64,000 nt of DNA, from contig NZ_VCHA01000002.1 of the NCBI RefSeq assembly GCF_016597815.1, forward strand, positions 124,001 to 188,000. The letters are read 5' to 3'. Numbering within the stretch: the first letter of the stretch is position 1; each line of letters opens with the position of its first letter. The notes under the pieces were generated by a model. It was not told the DNA's origin. It saw only the letters and a program-made list of their open reading frames with translations, and did no database searches. Positions 43,896 to 52,643 of this stretch are shown here, piece by piece. Source of the stretch: Marinobacter sp. DY40_1A1. Its GTDB lineage: Bacteria > Pseudomonadota > Gammaproteobacteria > Pseudomonadales > Oleiphilaceae. The position numbers and the translations under genes were made by a program.

Positions 43896-45535
43896 CCCGC
43901 CTGCAACGCCTGATTCGCATTTCCTGGGTATTCTGCCGCTACCGGCTGGACACGTTTTTACCAATAGCGGAGCTTCCCGCACCGCTGAAGGTATTTTTTC
44001 TGCTGGCGCCCTGGCATCTTTTTCCGCAACCAAAACTTAGCCGCGGTGATCGCCTGCGCCTGGCCCTGGAAGAGCTTGGCCCGGTATTCGTAAAGTTCGG
44101 CCAAATACTCTCCACCCGCCGCGATTTGTTACCAGACGATATGGCGGAATCCCTAAAGACCCTTCAGGACCGCGTTCCGCCCTTCTCCAGCGACGTTGCC
44201 CGCAACATTATTGAGGGGTCTCTTGGAGCGCCGGTAGCTGAGCTATTCAAAGAGTTCAGCGCAGACCCGCTGGCCTCGGCTTCCGTTGCACAGGTTCATG
44301 CGGCTACTCTGCTGAACGGCCAGGATGTTGTGGTGAAAGTACTGCGCCCGGGTATTGAGAAAGTGATCCGGCAGGACCTTGCTCTGATGTACCTGATGGC
44401 CAACTTGCTGGAGAAATACTGGACAGAAGGCAAGCGACTGCACCCGGTAGAAGTGGTGGCCGACTACGATTCCACCATTCATGACGAACTGGACCTGCAG
44501 CGGGAAGCGGCCAACGCAAGCCAGTTGCGCCGCAACTTTGAAGGCTCCTCGCTGATCTACATTCCGTTTATCGACTGGGACTACACCCGCAAAAACGTGA
44601 TGGTAATGGAGCGTATCTACGGCATTCCCATTGCCGATGTTCCCGCACTGGAAGCGGCTGGCGTAAACCTGAAAGTGCTGGCTGAAAAAGGCGTCGAGAT
44701 CTTCTTTACCCAGGTATTCCGGGACAGCTTCTTCCACGCCGATATGCACCCGGGAAACATTTTTGTCGACGTTTCCAACCCCGCAGACCCGAAATACATC
44801 GCCATCGACTTTGGCATAGTAGGCACCCTGGCGCCGGACGATCAAAGCTACCTGGCGCGCAATCTTTTGGCCTTCTTCCGCCGGGATTACCGGCAAGTGG
44901 CGCAGCTTCACATTCAATCTGGCTGGGTACCACCAGATACAAGGGTAAACGAATTCGAAGCGGCCATCCGCACCGTATGCGAACCGATTTTTGAAAAGCC
45001 CCTGAAAGACATTTACTTCGGCCACTTCCTGCTACGCCTGTTCCAGACCGCGCGACGCTTCAACATGGAAGTGCAGCCACAGCTGGTTCTACTGCAAAAG
45101 ACCCTGCTGAACGTAGAGGGCCTTGGCCGCCAGCTTTACCCGGAACTGGATCTTTGGAGCACGGCCCAACCTTACCTGGAAGGCTGGATGCGCAAGCGGA
45201 TAGGCCCAAGCGGCCTGATAAAATCCCTGCAAACCCACCTGCCCTCATGGCTGGAACAGTCCCCTGAAATGCCCCAACTGGTTCACGATGCTCTACTGCA
45301 ATTGCGCAGCGCCGGCCCCACCGAGAAACAGAACCAGGACACCCTGGCACTGCTCCGCGAACAACAGCTCAGAAGCGACCGCCGCTGGCGCCGGGGGATT
45401 GCAGCGATAGCACTGGTTGCCGCAGCTGTTATCGGAACCCAGCCAGAAGCCCGTGAGTGGGCAGAACACGCGCCAGTGTGGTCTTGGGTGTTGCTTGCTG
45501 CAGCAGGGGCGTTGGTTTGGCGTGGCAGCCGCTGA
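43892..45535 (+). CDS. ubiB: Ubiquinone biosynthesis atypical kinase/ATPase UbiB
   Basis: The 547-residue member of the UbiB/COQ8/ABC1 family supports ubiquinone synthesis through ATPase activity. It has the [12 protein letters not shown] motif (the K-x-G-Q signature), the Ala-rich loop A-S-A-S-V-A-Q-V-H replacing the kinase P-loop, V-V-V-K-V-L-R-P-G, and the [11 protein letters not shown] catalytic segment followed by I-D-F-G. Two hydrophobic helices at the C-terminus anchor it. The start is a GTG overlapping the ubiJ stop by four bases. Confidence 0.97.
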   Translation: MTRLQRLIRISWVFCRYRLDTFLPIAELPAPLKVFFLLAPWHLFPQPKLSRGDRLRLALEELGPVFVKFGQILSTRRDLLPDDMAESLKTLQDRVPPFSSDVARNIIEGSLGAPVAELFKEFSADPLASASVAQVHAATLLNGQDVVVKVLRPGIEKVIRQDLALMYLMANLLEKYWTEGKRLHPVEVVADYDSTIHDELDLQREAANASQLRRNFEGSSLIYIPFIDWDYTRKNVMVMERIYGIPIADVPALEAAGVNLKVLAEKGVEIFFTQVFRDSFFHADMHPGNIFVDVSNPADPKYIAIDFGIVGTLAPDDQSYLARNLLAFFRRDYRQVAQLHIQSGWVPPDTRVNEFEAAIRTVCEPIFEKPLKDIYFGHFLLRLFQTARRFNMEVQPQLVLLQKTLLNVEGLGRQLYPELDLWSTAQPYLEGWMRKRIGPSGLIKSLQTHLPSWLEQSPEMPQLVHDALLQLRSAGPTEKQNQDTLALLREQQLRSDRRWRRGIAAIALVAAAVIGTQPEAREWAEHAPVWSWVLLAAAGALVWRGSR

Positions 45536-45543
45536 GAGCGACC

Positions 45544-45990
45544 ATGGGACTCAAGCAGGTCAAAGAGAATCTATTAAGCACCGACTATCCACAATGGCGA
45601 AACCTGCTCTCTACCGCGGCTTTCCTGATTATGGTCACAGGAACTGCGTTTGCTTGGTTCTACACCTATTACACATCGCCCAATGCAGCATGCCACAAGG
45701 GTTTTCTCTACCTCACGTATGCGTGGCTATTTATTCAGTGGGTCGTCATCGGCTATCTTCACCAATCCAAAGACATTCCGTCATTTGCCAGAGATGCGAT
45801 AAAGGTTTTGATCTTATTAGCGAATGTCTGGTTCGGGCTTTTCCTGTTTTCTTTGCAAGCCCTGCGCTTAGCTGGCGCTTGGTTCCTGGCGCAAAAAATT
45901 TTCAAGAGGCAACAATGGATAATGACCGGTGGGCGCAACTTATGGGTACCTGGGGCTTTGCCCCGCATCAGGAAACCTATGATTCCCTGA
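45544..45990 (+). CDS. Small membrane protein of unknown function
   Basis: The 148-residue reading frame starts eight bases after ubiB with a GAGAG site. It has three hydrophobic segments (about 22-44, 56-75, 80-118) that look like real membrane helices. No family is recognised. Its last 25 codons overlap the start of the HD-domain gene by 76 bases in another frame, an unusually long overlap. The C-terminal tail G-G-R-N-L-W-V-P may therefore reflect a frameshift or loss of an earlier stop. Confidence 0.5.
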   Translation: MGLKQVKENLLSTDYPQWRNLLSTAAFLIMVTGTAFAWFYTYYTSPNAACHKGFLYLTYAWLFIQWVVIGYLHQSKDIPSFARDAIKVLILLANVWFGLFLFSLQALRLAGAWFLAQKIFKRQQWIMTGGRNLWVPGALPRIRKPMIP

Positions 45991-46535
45991 TCACCGCCTA
46001 TTCCGGGAAGGGCCGGCATTACCACACGCTGGAGCATATCTCAGCCTGCCTTCGGCATTTGGATAACTGCTCGGCCTTGCTTGACCACCCGCGAGAGGTG
46101 GAGCTCGCATTCTGGTTCCACGATGCCATTTACAAGCCTTTATCCAGCAAAAATGAACTGGAAAGCGCCGATTGGGCAGCTTCGTTTTTGGCAGAGTCCG
46201 GCGCAAGCGCTGAAGAAATCGATCGTGTTCACAGGCTCATTATGGTCACCGAGCATGATGCACCTACCCAATCCCGTGACGAATCGATTCTTGTGGATAT
46301 TGATCTTTCGATTCTGGGAACGTCTCCGGAAACCTACGAGATTTTTGAGCAAGGGGTTCGCAAGGAGTACCGGCTCGTGCCTTCGTTTATCTACCGAAAG
46401 AAGCGTGCCGCTGTGCTCCGGGGATTTATGGAGCGCCCGCAGATTTACACGTCCGGGATATTCCCGGAAGCACGTGAGCGCCAAGCCAGGGAGAACCTTT
46501 CAAATGCGGTGTCCAAGCTGGAAGGGCGCGCATAA
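45915..46535 (+). CDS. HD-superfamily metal-dependent phosphohydrolase-like protein
   Basis: The 206-residue protein begins M-D-N-D-R-W and carries H-Y-H-T-L-E-H-I (35-42) and A-F-W-F-H-D-A-I-Y (66-73), the hallmark of the COG4339-type predicted HD hydrolases. Another conserved part is D-I-D-L-S-I-L-G-T. An AAGAGG site precedes the ATG. Substrate is unknown. It overlaps the preceding membrane-protein frame by 76 bases and converges on the oxidoreductase gene. Confidence 0.88.
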   Translation: MDNDRWAQLMGTWGFAPHQETYDSLITAYSGKGRHYHTLEHISACLRHLDNCSALLDHPREVELAFWFHDAIYKPLSSKNELESADWAASFLAESGASAEEIDRVHRLIMVTEHDAPTQSRDESILVDIDLSILGTSPETYEIFEQGVRKEYRLVPSFIYRKKRAAVLRGFMERPQIYTSGIFPEARERQARENLSNAVSKLEGRA

Positions 46536-46585
46536 TCCCGGCACCCTCCTGTGATCACAGGTACGCTTCAGCGCTGCCAACGCAG

Positions 46586-47602
46586 CTAGGGGGTTAACAC
46601 TACCTTGCCTATATTGGCACGGCTTTCGATGTAGTCGTGGGCCAATGCGGCATCCTCAAAGCTGAAGGACTCGGCGATGGTGGGATTGATCCAACCCTCC
46701 TCCACGCCTGCTATGATTTTGCCCATCCACACACGGATCTTTTCAGGCTCATGCCAAAGCCGCCCCATATTAATTCCGAATACAGATTTGTTTTCGTTCA
46801 TCAAACTGATGGGGTGGAAAATGGGCATCATCACTGCGGTTTTCGCCAGCGCCAACTTGCTGCCAATGCCATTGCCAGATGCGGCCGATATTCCGAACAT
46901 CGCCAAGCGCCCGGACGCACGCAACGCCTTGTAACTCTTACGCCAGCTCTCTCCACCCAACGGGTCAAGAATCAGCTCAGCGCCTTTGCCATCAGTCAGG
47001 TGCATCAGCTCTGTGTACCAGTCGCTATTTCGGTAATCTATGGCGTAGTTAAGCCCGCGAGACAATAAGTATTCATGCTTTCCAGGGCTGGCTGTCCCAA
47101 TGGTGGTGGCACCAATGTGTTGTGCAATATCCAATGCGGCAAGGCCTACTCCACCTCCCACATTGTGAATCAACACTGTATCTTCCGGTTGCAGTGCGCC
47201 GCAAATAACAAGGGCTTGCCATGCGGTCAGGTAGTTCACGGGGATAGCTGCAGCTTGCGCGTAGGAGAGCCGGCCTGGTTTCTCGAAGATCTGGTTGAGC
47301 GAAACAACTACCTGGGAGGCATGGCCGCCAAAACGGGTCAAAGCCATTACAGGCTTACCCAACCACTTTTCTTCGACACCGTCGCCAATGGAGTCGATCA
47401 CACCTGACACTTCATACCCGGCCGTAAAGGGAAAGCCTGGGGCATCCTGATACAAACCTTGGCGCGCCATAATATCGGCAAAATTCAGCCCCGAGGCTTT
47501 AACCGAAATTCGCACCTCACCTGGCCCAACCTCCAGGCTTGGAAACTCCTTGAGTGCCAGTACACTGCTGCTTCCAGCTTTAGGTATGATCACACGTTTC
47601 AT
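46586..47602 (-). CDS. Quinone oxidoreductase-like medium-chain dehydrogenase
   Basis: The 338-residue protein has the GroES-like N-terminal domain (A-S-G-L-N-F-A-D-I-M-A-R-Q-G) and the NAD(P)-binding H-N-V-G-G-G-V-G-L-A-A motif of the MDR superfamily. It lacks zinc-binding cysteines, as in quinone oxidoreductases and VAT-1 proteins. The ATG at 47602 has a GGAG site; the longer in-frame start at 47626 has none. Substrate is not predictable. Confidence 0.9.
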   Translation of the reverse strand: MKRVIIPKAGSSSVLALKEFPSLEVGPGEVRISVKASGLNFADIMARQGLYQDAPGFPFTAGYEVSGVIDSIGDGVEEKWLGKPVMALTRFGGHASQVVVSLNQIFEKPGRLSYAQAAAIPVNYLTAWQALVICGALQPEDTVLIHNVGGGVGLAALDIAQHIGATTIGTASPGKHEYLLSRGLNYAIDYRNSDWYTELMHLTDGKGAELILDPLGGESWRKSYKALRASGRLAMFGISAASGNGIGSKLALAKTAVMMPIFHPISLMNENKSVFGINMGRLWHEPEKIRVWMGKIIAGVEEGWINPTIAESFSFEDAALAHDYIESRANIGKVVLTP

Positions 47603-47689
47603 ATAGGCTCCGGCATCGTATTCCAAGTATTATCTTTGTTCATCGGATATGACATAGTTCGAGAAAACGCTAGGAGTTATATCACAAGC

Positions 47690-48151
47690 ATGTCGTCACT
47701 AGAGCTTAGAATCCCACCTCCCGCAGTTGCCGCTATTGCGGCGCTTATCATGTGGGGCATGGATTTGGTGACACCGCCACTCCAATTTCACGACACCATT
47801 CGAGTCATTGCGGCCACCTCAGTCGCACTACTTGGCGGCTGCATAAGTTTGGTTGGCGTTATCTCTTTTCGCCGAATGAAAACTACCATCAACCCAACCA
47901 GACCGGAAAAGGCATCTCTGCTGGTAGCTTCCGGAATATTCAAGGTTACGCGTAACCCCATGTACGTGGGCATGGTGCTAGTGCTGATTGGTTGGGCTGT
48001 CTTTCTTTCCTCTCCCGGAGCATTGCTCGGCCCTATCGGGTTTGCGCTCTATATAACCCGATTTCAGATTATTCCGGAAGAACGCGCTCTCGATGCGCGC
48101 TTCGGTTCAGAATATACTGCGTACAAGGCACGTGTCCGGCGCTGGATTTGA
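47690..48151 (+). CDS. Isoprenylcysteine carboxyl methyltransferase-family membrane protein
   Basis: The 153-residue protein has four hydrophobic helices and the family motif V-T-R-N-P-M-Y-V-G-M (about 82-91) followed by the C-terminal E-E-R-A-L-D-A-R-F-G-S-E-Y (about 131-143). These are the SAM- and substrate-site features of ICMT/PEMT-like bacterial methyltransferases. The AGGAG site is about 13 bases before the ATG, a little far. The bacterial substrate is unknown. Confidence 0.85.
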   Translation: MSSLELRIPPPAVAAIAALIMWGMDLVTPPLQFHDTIRVIAATSVALLGGCISLVGVISFRRMKTTINPTRPEKASLLVASGIFKVTRNPMYVGMVLVLIGWAVFLSSPGALLGPIGFALYITRFQIIPEERALDARFGSEYTAYKARVRRWI

Positions 48152-48194
48152 TTTAAACGTGTAGCCAAAAAACCTGACCCAAAGCAGATAAACT

Positions 48195-48551
48195 ATGGAT
48201 TTTTCGATTACATTTTTTAAATTGTTTCTTTGGGGAACGTACTTCTCGCTCCCGATTCTACTTTCGATCTGTGTTTCCATTATTGCTCTCGGTTTGTTTG
48301 TTGGCCGCCTGGAGTCCTGGGGAAGGTTCGATGCGCTTTACTGGGCGTTTATAACGGCCTTTACTGTTGGCTACGGAGACATGCGCCCGTTGCGTAAACC
48401 CTCAAAAGTACTCTCTATCGCCATTGCCTGGTGCGGGATTATGCTAACAGGCCTGTTTGTGGCACTTGCTGTTAAAGCAGCATCTATCGCGTTTGAAATT
48501 CATATTGATCCCGAGGTTCTGAGAAGTGTCGGCCAAGGCATAATTGATTAG
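48195..48551 (+). CDS. Two-helix potassium channel-family protein
   Basis: The 118-residue protein has two transmembrane helices (about 12-37 and 72-95) around a pore loop with the K+ selectivity filter T-V-G-Y-G-D (57-62). It is the minimal ion-channel-2 (KcsA-like) layout without regulatory domains. The local sequence is AT-richer than the surroundings. One base separates its stop from the stop of convergent rlmF. Confidence 0.88.
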   Translation: MDFSITFFKLFLWGTYFSLPILLSICVSIIALGLFVGRLESWGRFDALYWAFITAFTVGYGDMRPLRKPSKVLSIAIAWCGIMLTGLFVALAVKAASIAFEIHIDPEVLRSVGQGIID

Positions 48552-48552
48552 C

Positions 48553-49512
48553 CTATGCGAATGTCCAGGCCAATATTCTCGTAACCTTTTGCCCCTGCCT
48601 CATCTCGATTTCCCGTACCTCGGTCGCCCCAAGCTTGCGCATCAGTTTGGTGGAGGGCTTTACGTTCTCGGCTTTCGAAACCAGGCTTGTAAACCAACGG
48701 CATTGCGCTGCAAATAGCTGGCTCTCTTTTATCATTTTTTTAAGGAACATCTGTTCGCCGCCTTTGCACCATAGTTCCGCTTCCTGGCCACCAAAGTTCA
48801 GAGCTTGCGATGCAGCCCCGGGCTTTGTCTCACCCCGGTTGCGCGCAAGGTTTTTCAGCTTTAACTGACTGCTCTTGAGTGCTTCGTTTTGTGAAGCATG
48901 GAAGGGGGGATTGCACACGCTGACATCAAAAAACTCTCCTTCCCGAATAATTCCGTCGAAGATCTTGTGCCTGTCACTTTGCATACGCAGGGTGAAACGG
49001 TCTTTCAGTATGGGGTTGTTGGTGATAATCCGGGCCACGTTTTCAAGCGACTGAGCACTTATATCGCTGCCAACGCAATGCCAGCCGTACATTTGGCATG
49101 CCAGTATCGGGTATATGCCATTAGCCCCTGTGCCTATATCGAGCAAGGTTATGCCGGTTTGGGTGCTAGCCTGATTCGCAAATGGCTCAAGCTCCCCAAA
49201 CAGTTCAGCCACGTGATGAATGTAATCTGCTCGCCCCGGAATAGGAGGGCAAAGCGCGCCTTCCGGAATATCCCAGCCAACAATGCCGTAGTAGTGTTTC
49301 AACAGGGCGGCGTTCAGCAATTTTACTGCCTTTGGATCTGCGAACTCTATGGAGAGGTTACCGTAAGCGTTTGCTTTAACGTAGGGTGTTAATGCCGGGT
49401 GGCTTTTTATAAGGGATGTAAAATCGTAGCCTTGCTTGTGAAGATTTTTGGGGTGTAAACCTTTTCCATCAGGCTTTGCCTGATGCCTGCCACTTCGCTG
49501 GGAACTGCTCAC
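48553..49512 (-). CDS. rlmF: 23S rRNA adenine-1618 N6-methyltransferase RlmF
   Basis: The SAM-dependent enzyme methylates A1618 of 23S rRNA. The L-D-I-G-T-G-A-N-G-I-Y SAM motif and the catalytic C-N-P-P-F-H motif are clear, as is the N-terminal L-H-P-K-N-L-H-K-Q-G-Y-D-F signature. The start is uncertain. A TTG at 49539 lies inside a hairpin stem, whereas the GTG at 49512 has GGAAA upstream; the latter is adopted (319 aa). Confidence 0.92.
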   Translation of the reverse strand: MSSSQRSGRHQAKPDGKGLHPKNLHKQGYDFTSLIKSHPALTPYVKANAYGNLSIEFADPKAVKLLNAALLKHYYGIVGWDIPEGALCPPIPGRADYIHHVAELFGELEPFANQASTQTGITLLDIGTGANGIYPILACQMYGWHCVGSDISAQSLENVARIITNNPILKDRFTLRMQSDRHKIFDGIIREGEFFDVSVCNPPFHASQNEALKSSQLKLKNLARNRGETKPGAASQALNFGGQEAELWCKGGEQMFLKKMIKESQLFAAQCRWFTSLVSKAENVKPSTKLMRKLGATEVREIEMRQGQKVTRILAWTFA

Positions 49513-49536
49513 AGTTTTATTTCCGGGTGTGTAGCT

Positions 49537-49574
49537 CAAAGCCGGTGCCTGTGGTTGAGCAGATACCGGCTTTG
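49537..49574. terminator. Hairpin between csbD-like gene and rlmF
   Basis: CAAAGCCGGT (49537-49546) and ACCGGCTTTG (49565-49574) pair perfectly, 10 bp, with an 18-base loop, 23 bases downstream of the leftward CsbD-family gene. There is no T-run. Confidence 0.45.
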
Positions 49575-49597
49575 AAGGTCTTAGCGGCTATGGATGC

Positions 49598-49792
49598 TCA
49601 GGAATTAGTGAGCTTTTCCCACTCTCTCATCGCGTCCTCTTTCGTGGTGCCGTATTTCTCTTGAACCTTACCAATAAAGTGGTCGCGGCGGCCGGCGATC
49701 TCATCCAGATCGTCGTCTGTCAGCTTGCCCCAGTTCTCGCGTACCTTACCTTTAAGCTGCTTCCAATTGCCTTCAATGATGTCTTTGTTCAT
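49598..49792 (-). CDS. CsbD-family stress protein
   Basis: The 64-residue hydrophilic protein begins M-N-K-D-I-I-E-G-N-W-K-Q-L-K-G-K-V and has the W-G-K-L-T-D-D-D-L segment of the CsbD/YjbJ family. These are small abundant proteins induced by general stress, with no defined biochemical role. A GAGGAAA site precedes the ATG. It is monocistronic. Confidence 0.93.
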   Translation of the reverse strand: MNKDIIEGNWKQLKGKVRENWGKLTDDDLDEIAGRRDHFIGKVQEKYGTTKEDAMREWEKLTNS

Positions 49793-50068
49793 AACGATTT
49801 CCTCAAGTTAACAGGGCGACGTAAAAACAAAGCGCCGCCGGGATAAAAGGAATATCCAGCTTGCTATGTCTACCGCAAGCCGCAACATCGATAGTAAACT
49901 TGGCACAGCAGCCTGCGTTTAACAATGCTTTCCAGGTTGCGATAAATTCATCCCGAGTCGTTTGCCAGGGTCCGGTGCCGCATTCGAAGAACACACCCTG
50001 CTCTGGATGAATTGTCGTTATAGCGGGTATATTGGCGGCGAAGTCACAAATACAGGCAGGAGCCTCAG

Positions 50069-50695
50069 ATGCTGCAGGCCCACGAGTTCTGGTTGTTTTT
50101 CAGTGCGAGCTTTTTACTCTGGATAACTCCAGGACCAGACACCGTGTACATTTTAGCCAGAACCCTGTCCCAGGGGCGCGTTGCCGGGCTGTTATCGGTG
50201 TTCGGTGTAAGCGCGGGCATACTGGCACACACCCTGTTTGCTGCAATCGGGCTATCAGCACTGCTGGCAACGTCTGCACTGGCATTCACAGCGGTCAAGT
50301 TTGTTGGAGCTGCCTATCTGGCCTACCTTGGCATCCAGGCCCTGCGCGCTCACAACAAGCTCGCGCCAGCCTCTGTAACCGCCTTTCGGCGCCGCTCACA
50401 GCTGTTCTACCAGGGTTTTCTGACCAACCTGTTGAACCCGAAAATCGCAATCTTCTTTCTCGCTTTCCTGCCGCAGTTTGTGGCGCCCGGAGCCAGTAAC
50501 AGCTCGGCAGTATTTCTGTTTTTAGGCGGTATTTTTGTGCTGGGTGGCACCTTGTGGTGTCTTTTTCTAGTCACATCTGCTGCCAGCTTTTCAAGCGCAG
50601 CCAGGTCGGACTCGCGCCTGTCTGGAGTGATAAGTAAAGTCACTGGGCTTGTGTACATCGGGCTTGGTTTGAACCTGCTTCGTGCGAAGCTATAG
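50069..50695 (+). CDS. LysE/RhtB-family amino-acid exporter
   Basis: The 208-residue membrane protein has about six helices. The family signature P-G-P-D (I-T-P-G-P-D-T-V-Y) lies at about 20-28, followed by G-R-V-A-G-L-L-S-V-F-G-V-S-A-G. It probably exports an amino acid or derivative such as homoserine lactone or threonine; the true substrate is unknown. An AGGAG site lies upstream of the ATG. Confidence 0.92.
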   Translation: MLQAHEFWLFFSASFLLWITPGPDTVYILARTLSQGRVAGLLSVFGVSAGILAHTLFAAIGLSALLATSALAFTAVKFVGAAYLAYLGIQALRAHNKLAPASVTAFRRRSQLFYQGFLTNLLNPKIAIFFLAFLPQFVAPGASNSSAVFLFLGGIFVLGGTLWCLFLVTSAASFSSAARSDSRLSGVISKVTGLVYIGLGLNLLRAKL

Positions 50696-50716
50696 ATCAT
50701 ACAAGGCAAAAGCTCC

Positions 50717-51124
50717 ATGAACGCATCCCCACACGCTGCTCTGACCCGGATATTCGTCCTTCTACTGGTTGTCTGTGCCCTGTCCTTCGTGTGGGAAACC
50801 TCAAAGCATTTTGAATCGCAGCCAACTATTGGCCATGTAACCGCCCATCAGTACAGGGATTACACTATCCGTTATAGTATTCAGGGCCAGACCCATCAGT
50901 TTGTAACAAGGCGCGGGATTCTGGACTTTTTCGGGCGCCTTAAATCACTACAAACGGGAGACGAGGTGCCATTGCTGGTCAACCCGAAGCCCCCCTACGA
51001 GGCTGTGATCAACACTCTGAATGGCCGGTATCAAATTACCATTACCTTTGTCGCGCTTATGCTCGTGTTCGCTGCGACGGCCATGGCGTCGGGATTGCGG
51101 CGACTAAATGCTCAGGATTCATAA
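50717..51124 (+). CDS. DUF3592-family membrane protein
   Basis: The 135-residue protein has an N-terminal helix (about 10-25), a strand-rich extracytoplasmic domain with [16 protein letters not shown], and a C-terminal helix (about 105-125). The layout and the V-x-V-x-x-N-P-x-x-P segment match DUF3592. The function is unknown. It ends two bases before hisI. Confidence 0.75.
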   Translation: MNASPHAALTRIFVLLLVVCALSFVWETSKHFESQPTIGHVTAHQYRDYTIRYSIQGQTHQFVTRRGILDFFGRLKSLQTGDEVPLLVNPKPPYEAVINTLNGRYQITITFVALMLVFAATAMASGLRRLNAQDS

Positions 51125-51126
51125 AA

Positions 51127-51543
51127 ATGAAAGACTTATCTGATAATCTAGACACCCTTGATTGGCTCGATGCCATTCGCTGGACTGCGGACGGCCTGGT
51201 TCCTGCGATCGCACAGGATGCTGCCACGGGCGATATCCTGATGATGGCCTGGATGAACCGGGAATCCCTTCGCCTCACAGCTGAAGAGGGCCAAGCGGTT
51301 TACTGGTCACGTTCACGGGGTAAACTCTGGCGCAAGGGCGAAACGTCCGGGCACCAGCAAGTGGTCAAGGATATTCGCCTCGACTGTGACGAGGACGTTA
51401 TCCTGCTAAAAGTAGAGCAAAAAGGCGGCATTGCATGCCACACTGGCCGGCGTAGCTGTTTTTACCGCTCATTAAAGGGCGACCAGTGGGTGGGCGTTGA
51501 ACCCGTCATTAAAGATCCGGATGCCATTTATGGCAGTAACTGA
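51127..51543 (+). CDS. hisI: Phosphoribosyl-AMP cyclohydrolase
   Basis: The 138-residue enzyme catalyses the third step of histidine synthesis. The zinc cysteines are in the family arrangement: D-C-D-E-D (first Cys), then A-C-H-T-G and [17 protein letters not shown] is also characteristic. hisE follows at once as a separate gene, as in Pseudomonas and Marinobacter, rather than a HisIE fusion. Confidence 0.97.
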   Translation: MKDLSDNLDTLDWLDAIRWTADGLVPAIAQDAATGDILMMAWMNRESLRLTAEEGQAVYWSRSRGKLWRKGETSGHQQVVKDIRLDCDEDVILLKVEQKGGIACHTGRRSCFYRSLKGDQWVGVEPVIKDPDAIYGSN

Positions 51544-51555
51544 GGAGTGGATGTA

Positions 51556-51885
51556 TTGAGTGATGTTCTGGAAAATCTGACACGGGTTCTGGAAGCCCGT
51601 AAATCAGCCGACCCTGAGAAATCCTACGTCGCCAGCCTCCACGCCAAAGGCCTGAACAAGATTCTGGAAAAGGTTGGCGAAGAGTGTACAGAAACACTGC
51701 TGGCCGCCAAGGATGCGGAGCACTCGGGGGAGACCAGGGCAGTCATCAGTGAAACAGCAGATCTCTGGTTTCACTGCATGGTTATGCTTTCCAACCTGGG
51801 CCTGAGTTCCAAGGATATACTGGCTGAGTTGAGCAGCCGTTTCGACCTTTCCGGGCTGGAAGAAAAGGCGTCCCGGAGCAAGTGA
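51556..51885 (+). CDS. hisE: Phosphoribosyl-ATP pyrophosphatase
   Basis: The 109-residue enzyme catalyses the second step of histidine synthesis. It is an all-helical MazG-like protein with [10 protein letters not shown] and E-T-A-D-L-W-F-H metal-site motifs. A TTG at 51556 is adopted as start because GAGGAG (51542-51547) is eight bases upstream and the protein then begins S-D-V-L-E-N-L; a GTG at 51547 would overlap that site. Confidence 0.95.
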   Translation: MSDVLENLTRVLEARKSADPEKSYVASLHAKGLNKILEKVGEECTETLLAAKDAEHSGETRAVISETADLWFHCMVMLSNLGLSSKDILAELSSRFDLSGLEEKASRSK

Positions 51886-51892
51886 GCAGGTA

Positions 51893-51913
51893 ATACCCCT
51901 AACGGGGGTTTCC
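51893..51913 (+). terminator. Weak terminator-like hairpin after hisE
   Basis: ACCCC and GGGGT pair around a short loop and are followed by a few T residues. The stem is only five base pairs. Confidence 0.4.
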
Positions 51914-51933
51914 GCCACCCGGCTCTGGTAACG

Positions 51934-51939
51934 TATAAT
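51934..51939 (+). promoter_or_regulatory. -10 box of a likely tatABC promoter
   Basis: A consensus TATAAT lies 37 bases before tatA. No good -35 box is seen at the correct distance, so an activator or other promoter type could be involved. Confidence 0.5.
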
Positions 51940-51975
51940 GCTAATCTACGAAAACATCAAAACGAGGATCCCGTA

Positions 51976-52209
51976 ATGGGCATCAGCATCTGGCAACTTC
52001 TTATTGTACTGGGCATTGTGATTCTGTTGTTCGGAACCAAGAAGCTGCGCAACATTGGCACCGATCTTGGTGGAGCGATTCGCGGCTTCAAAAAATCCAT
52101 GAATGACGAAGACAGCAAACCGGGCGACCCGGATTCGCTGGAAGGCACTCAGGAAGAACAGACGCGACAGGCGGCTGAAGACAAGCCCAAGGAAAAAGCC
52201 AAAAGCTGA
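51976..52209 (+). CDS. tatA: Sec-independent (twin-arginine) translocase subunit TatA
   Basis: The 77-residue protein has a single N-terminal helix ([18 protein letters not shown]), the F-G-T-K-K-L-R amphipathic-helix motif and an acidic tail. It forms the pore-like assembly of the Tat system with TatB and TatC. It is the first gene of tatABC. Confidence 0.96.
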   Translation: MGISIWQLLIVLGIVILLFGTKKLRNIGTDLGGAIRGFKKSMNDEDSKPGDPDSLEGTQEEQTRQAAEDKPKEKAKS

Positions 52210-52220
52210 GACCAGACAAG

Positions 52221-52643
52221 ATGTTTGATATCGGCTTTCTTGAGCTGCTGATTTGCGGCGTTATAGCTCTATTGGTGCTTGGCCCCGAACGGCTTCCCAC
52301 GGCTGCGAGGGCGGCTGGGCGCTGGGTTGGTGGCGCGCGCCGCATGGTCACCCAGTTCACCTCGGAGCTGGATCGCCAACTGAAAGCCGAAGAGCTGAGG
52401 AAAGAGCTGAGCGAAGCCGGTGATGTGGGCCTGGATGACGTAAAAAAGACCGTGCGTGGTGCTCTGGATGAAGCCAAAAAATATGAGCATATGGTCTTGT
52501 CGGATAAACCTGCCGGCAAGTCAGCGAGCGCGCAACAGTCTGAGCCGGACCAGGATCAGAAAGGCGACTCCATAGCCCCCCCAAGTGAAGACAAGCCGGC
52601 CCAGCCAAACGCCGCACCAAACCCGTCGGATAAGCCTTCATGA
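52221..52643 (+). CDS. tatB: Sec-independent translocase subunit TatB
   Basis: The 140-residue protein has the TatB start M-F-D-I-G-F-L-E-L with the G-P-E-R-L-P motif after the membrane helix, an amphipathic helix and a long low-complexity Ser/Pro/Asp tail. It binds Tat substrates together with TatC. Spacing to tatA is 11 bases and it overlaps tatC by four bases. Confidence 0.96.
   Translation: MFDIGFLELLICGVIALLVLGPERLPTAARAAGRWVGGARRMVTQFTSELDRQLKAEELRKELSEAGDVGLDDVKKTVRGALDEAKKYEHMVLSDKPAGKSASAQQSEPDQDQKGDSIAPPSEDKPAQPNAAPNPSDKPS

Noticed and set aside
44243..45025. Leftward 260-codon frame opposite ubiB
   Set aside because: Antisense to the catalytic core of ubiB, which has all family motifs; no independent support.
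45417..45914. Upstream in-frame extension of the HD-domain protein into ubiB
   Set aside because: The extension overlaps ubiB and looks non-coding; the ATG at 45915 has a ribosome site and fits the family N-terminus.
49803..49994. Leftward 63-codon frame upstream of the csbD-like gene
   Set aside because: No ribosome site, no family resemblance, unusual Cys content and position in the csbD promoter region.
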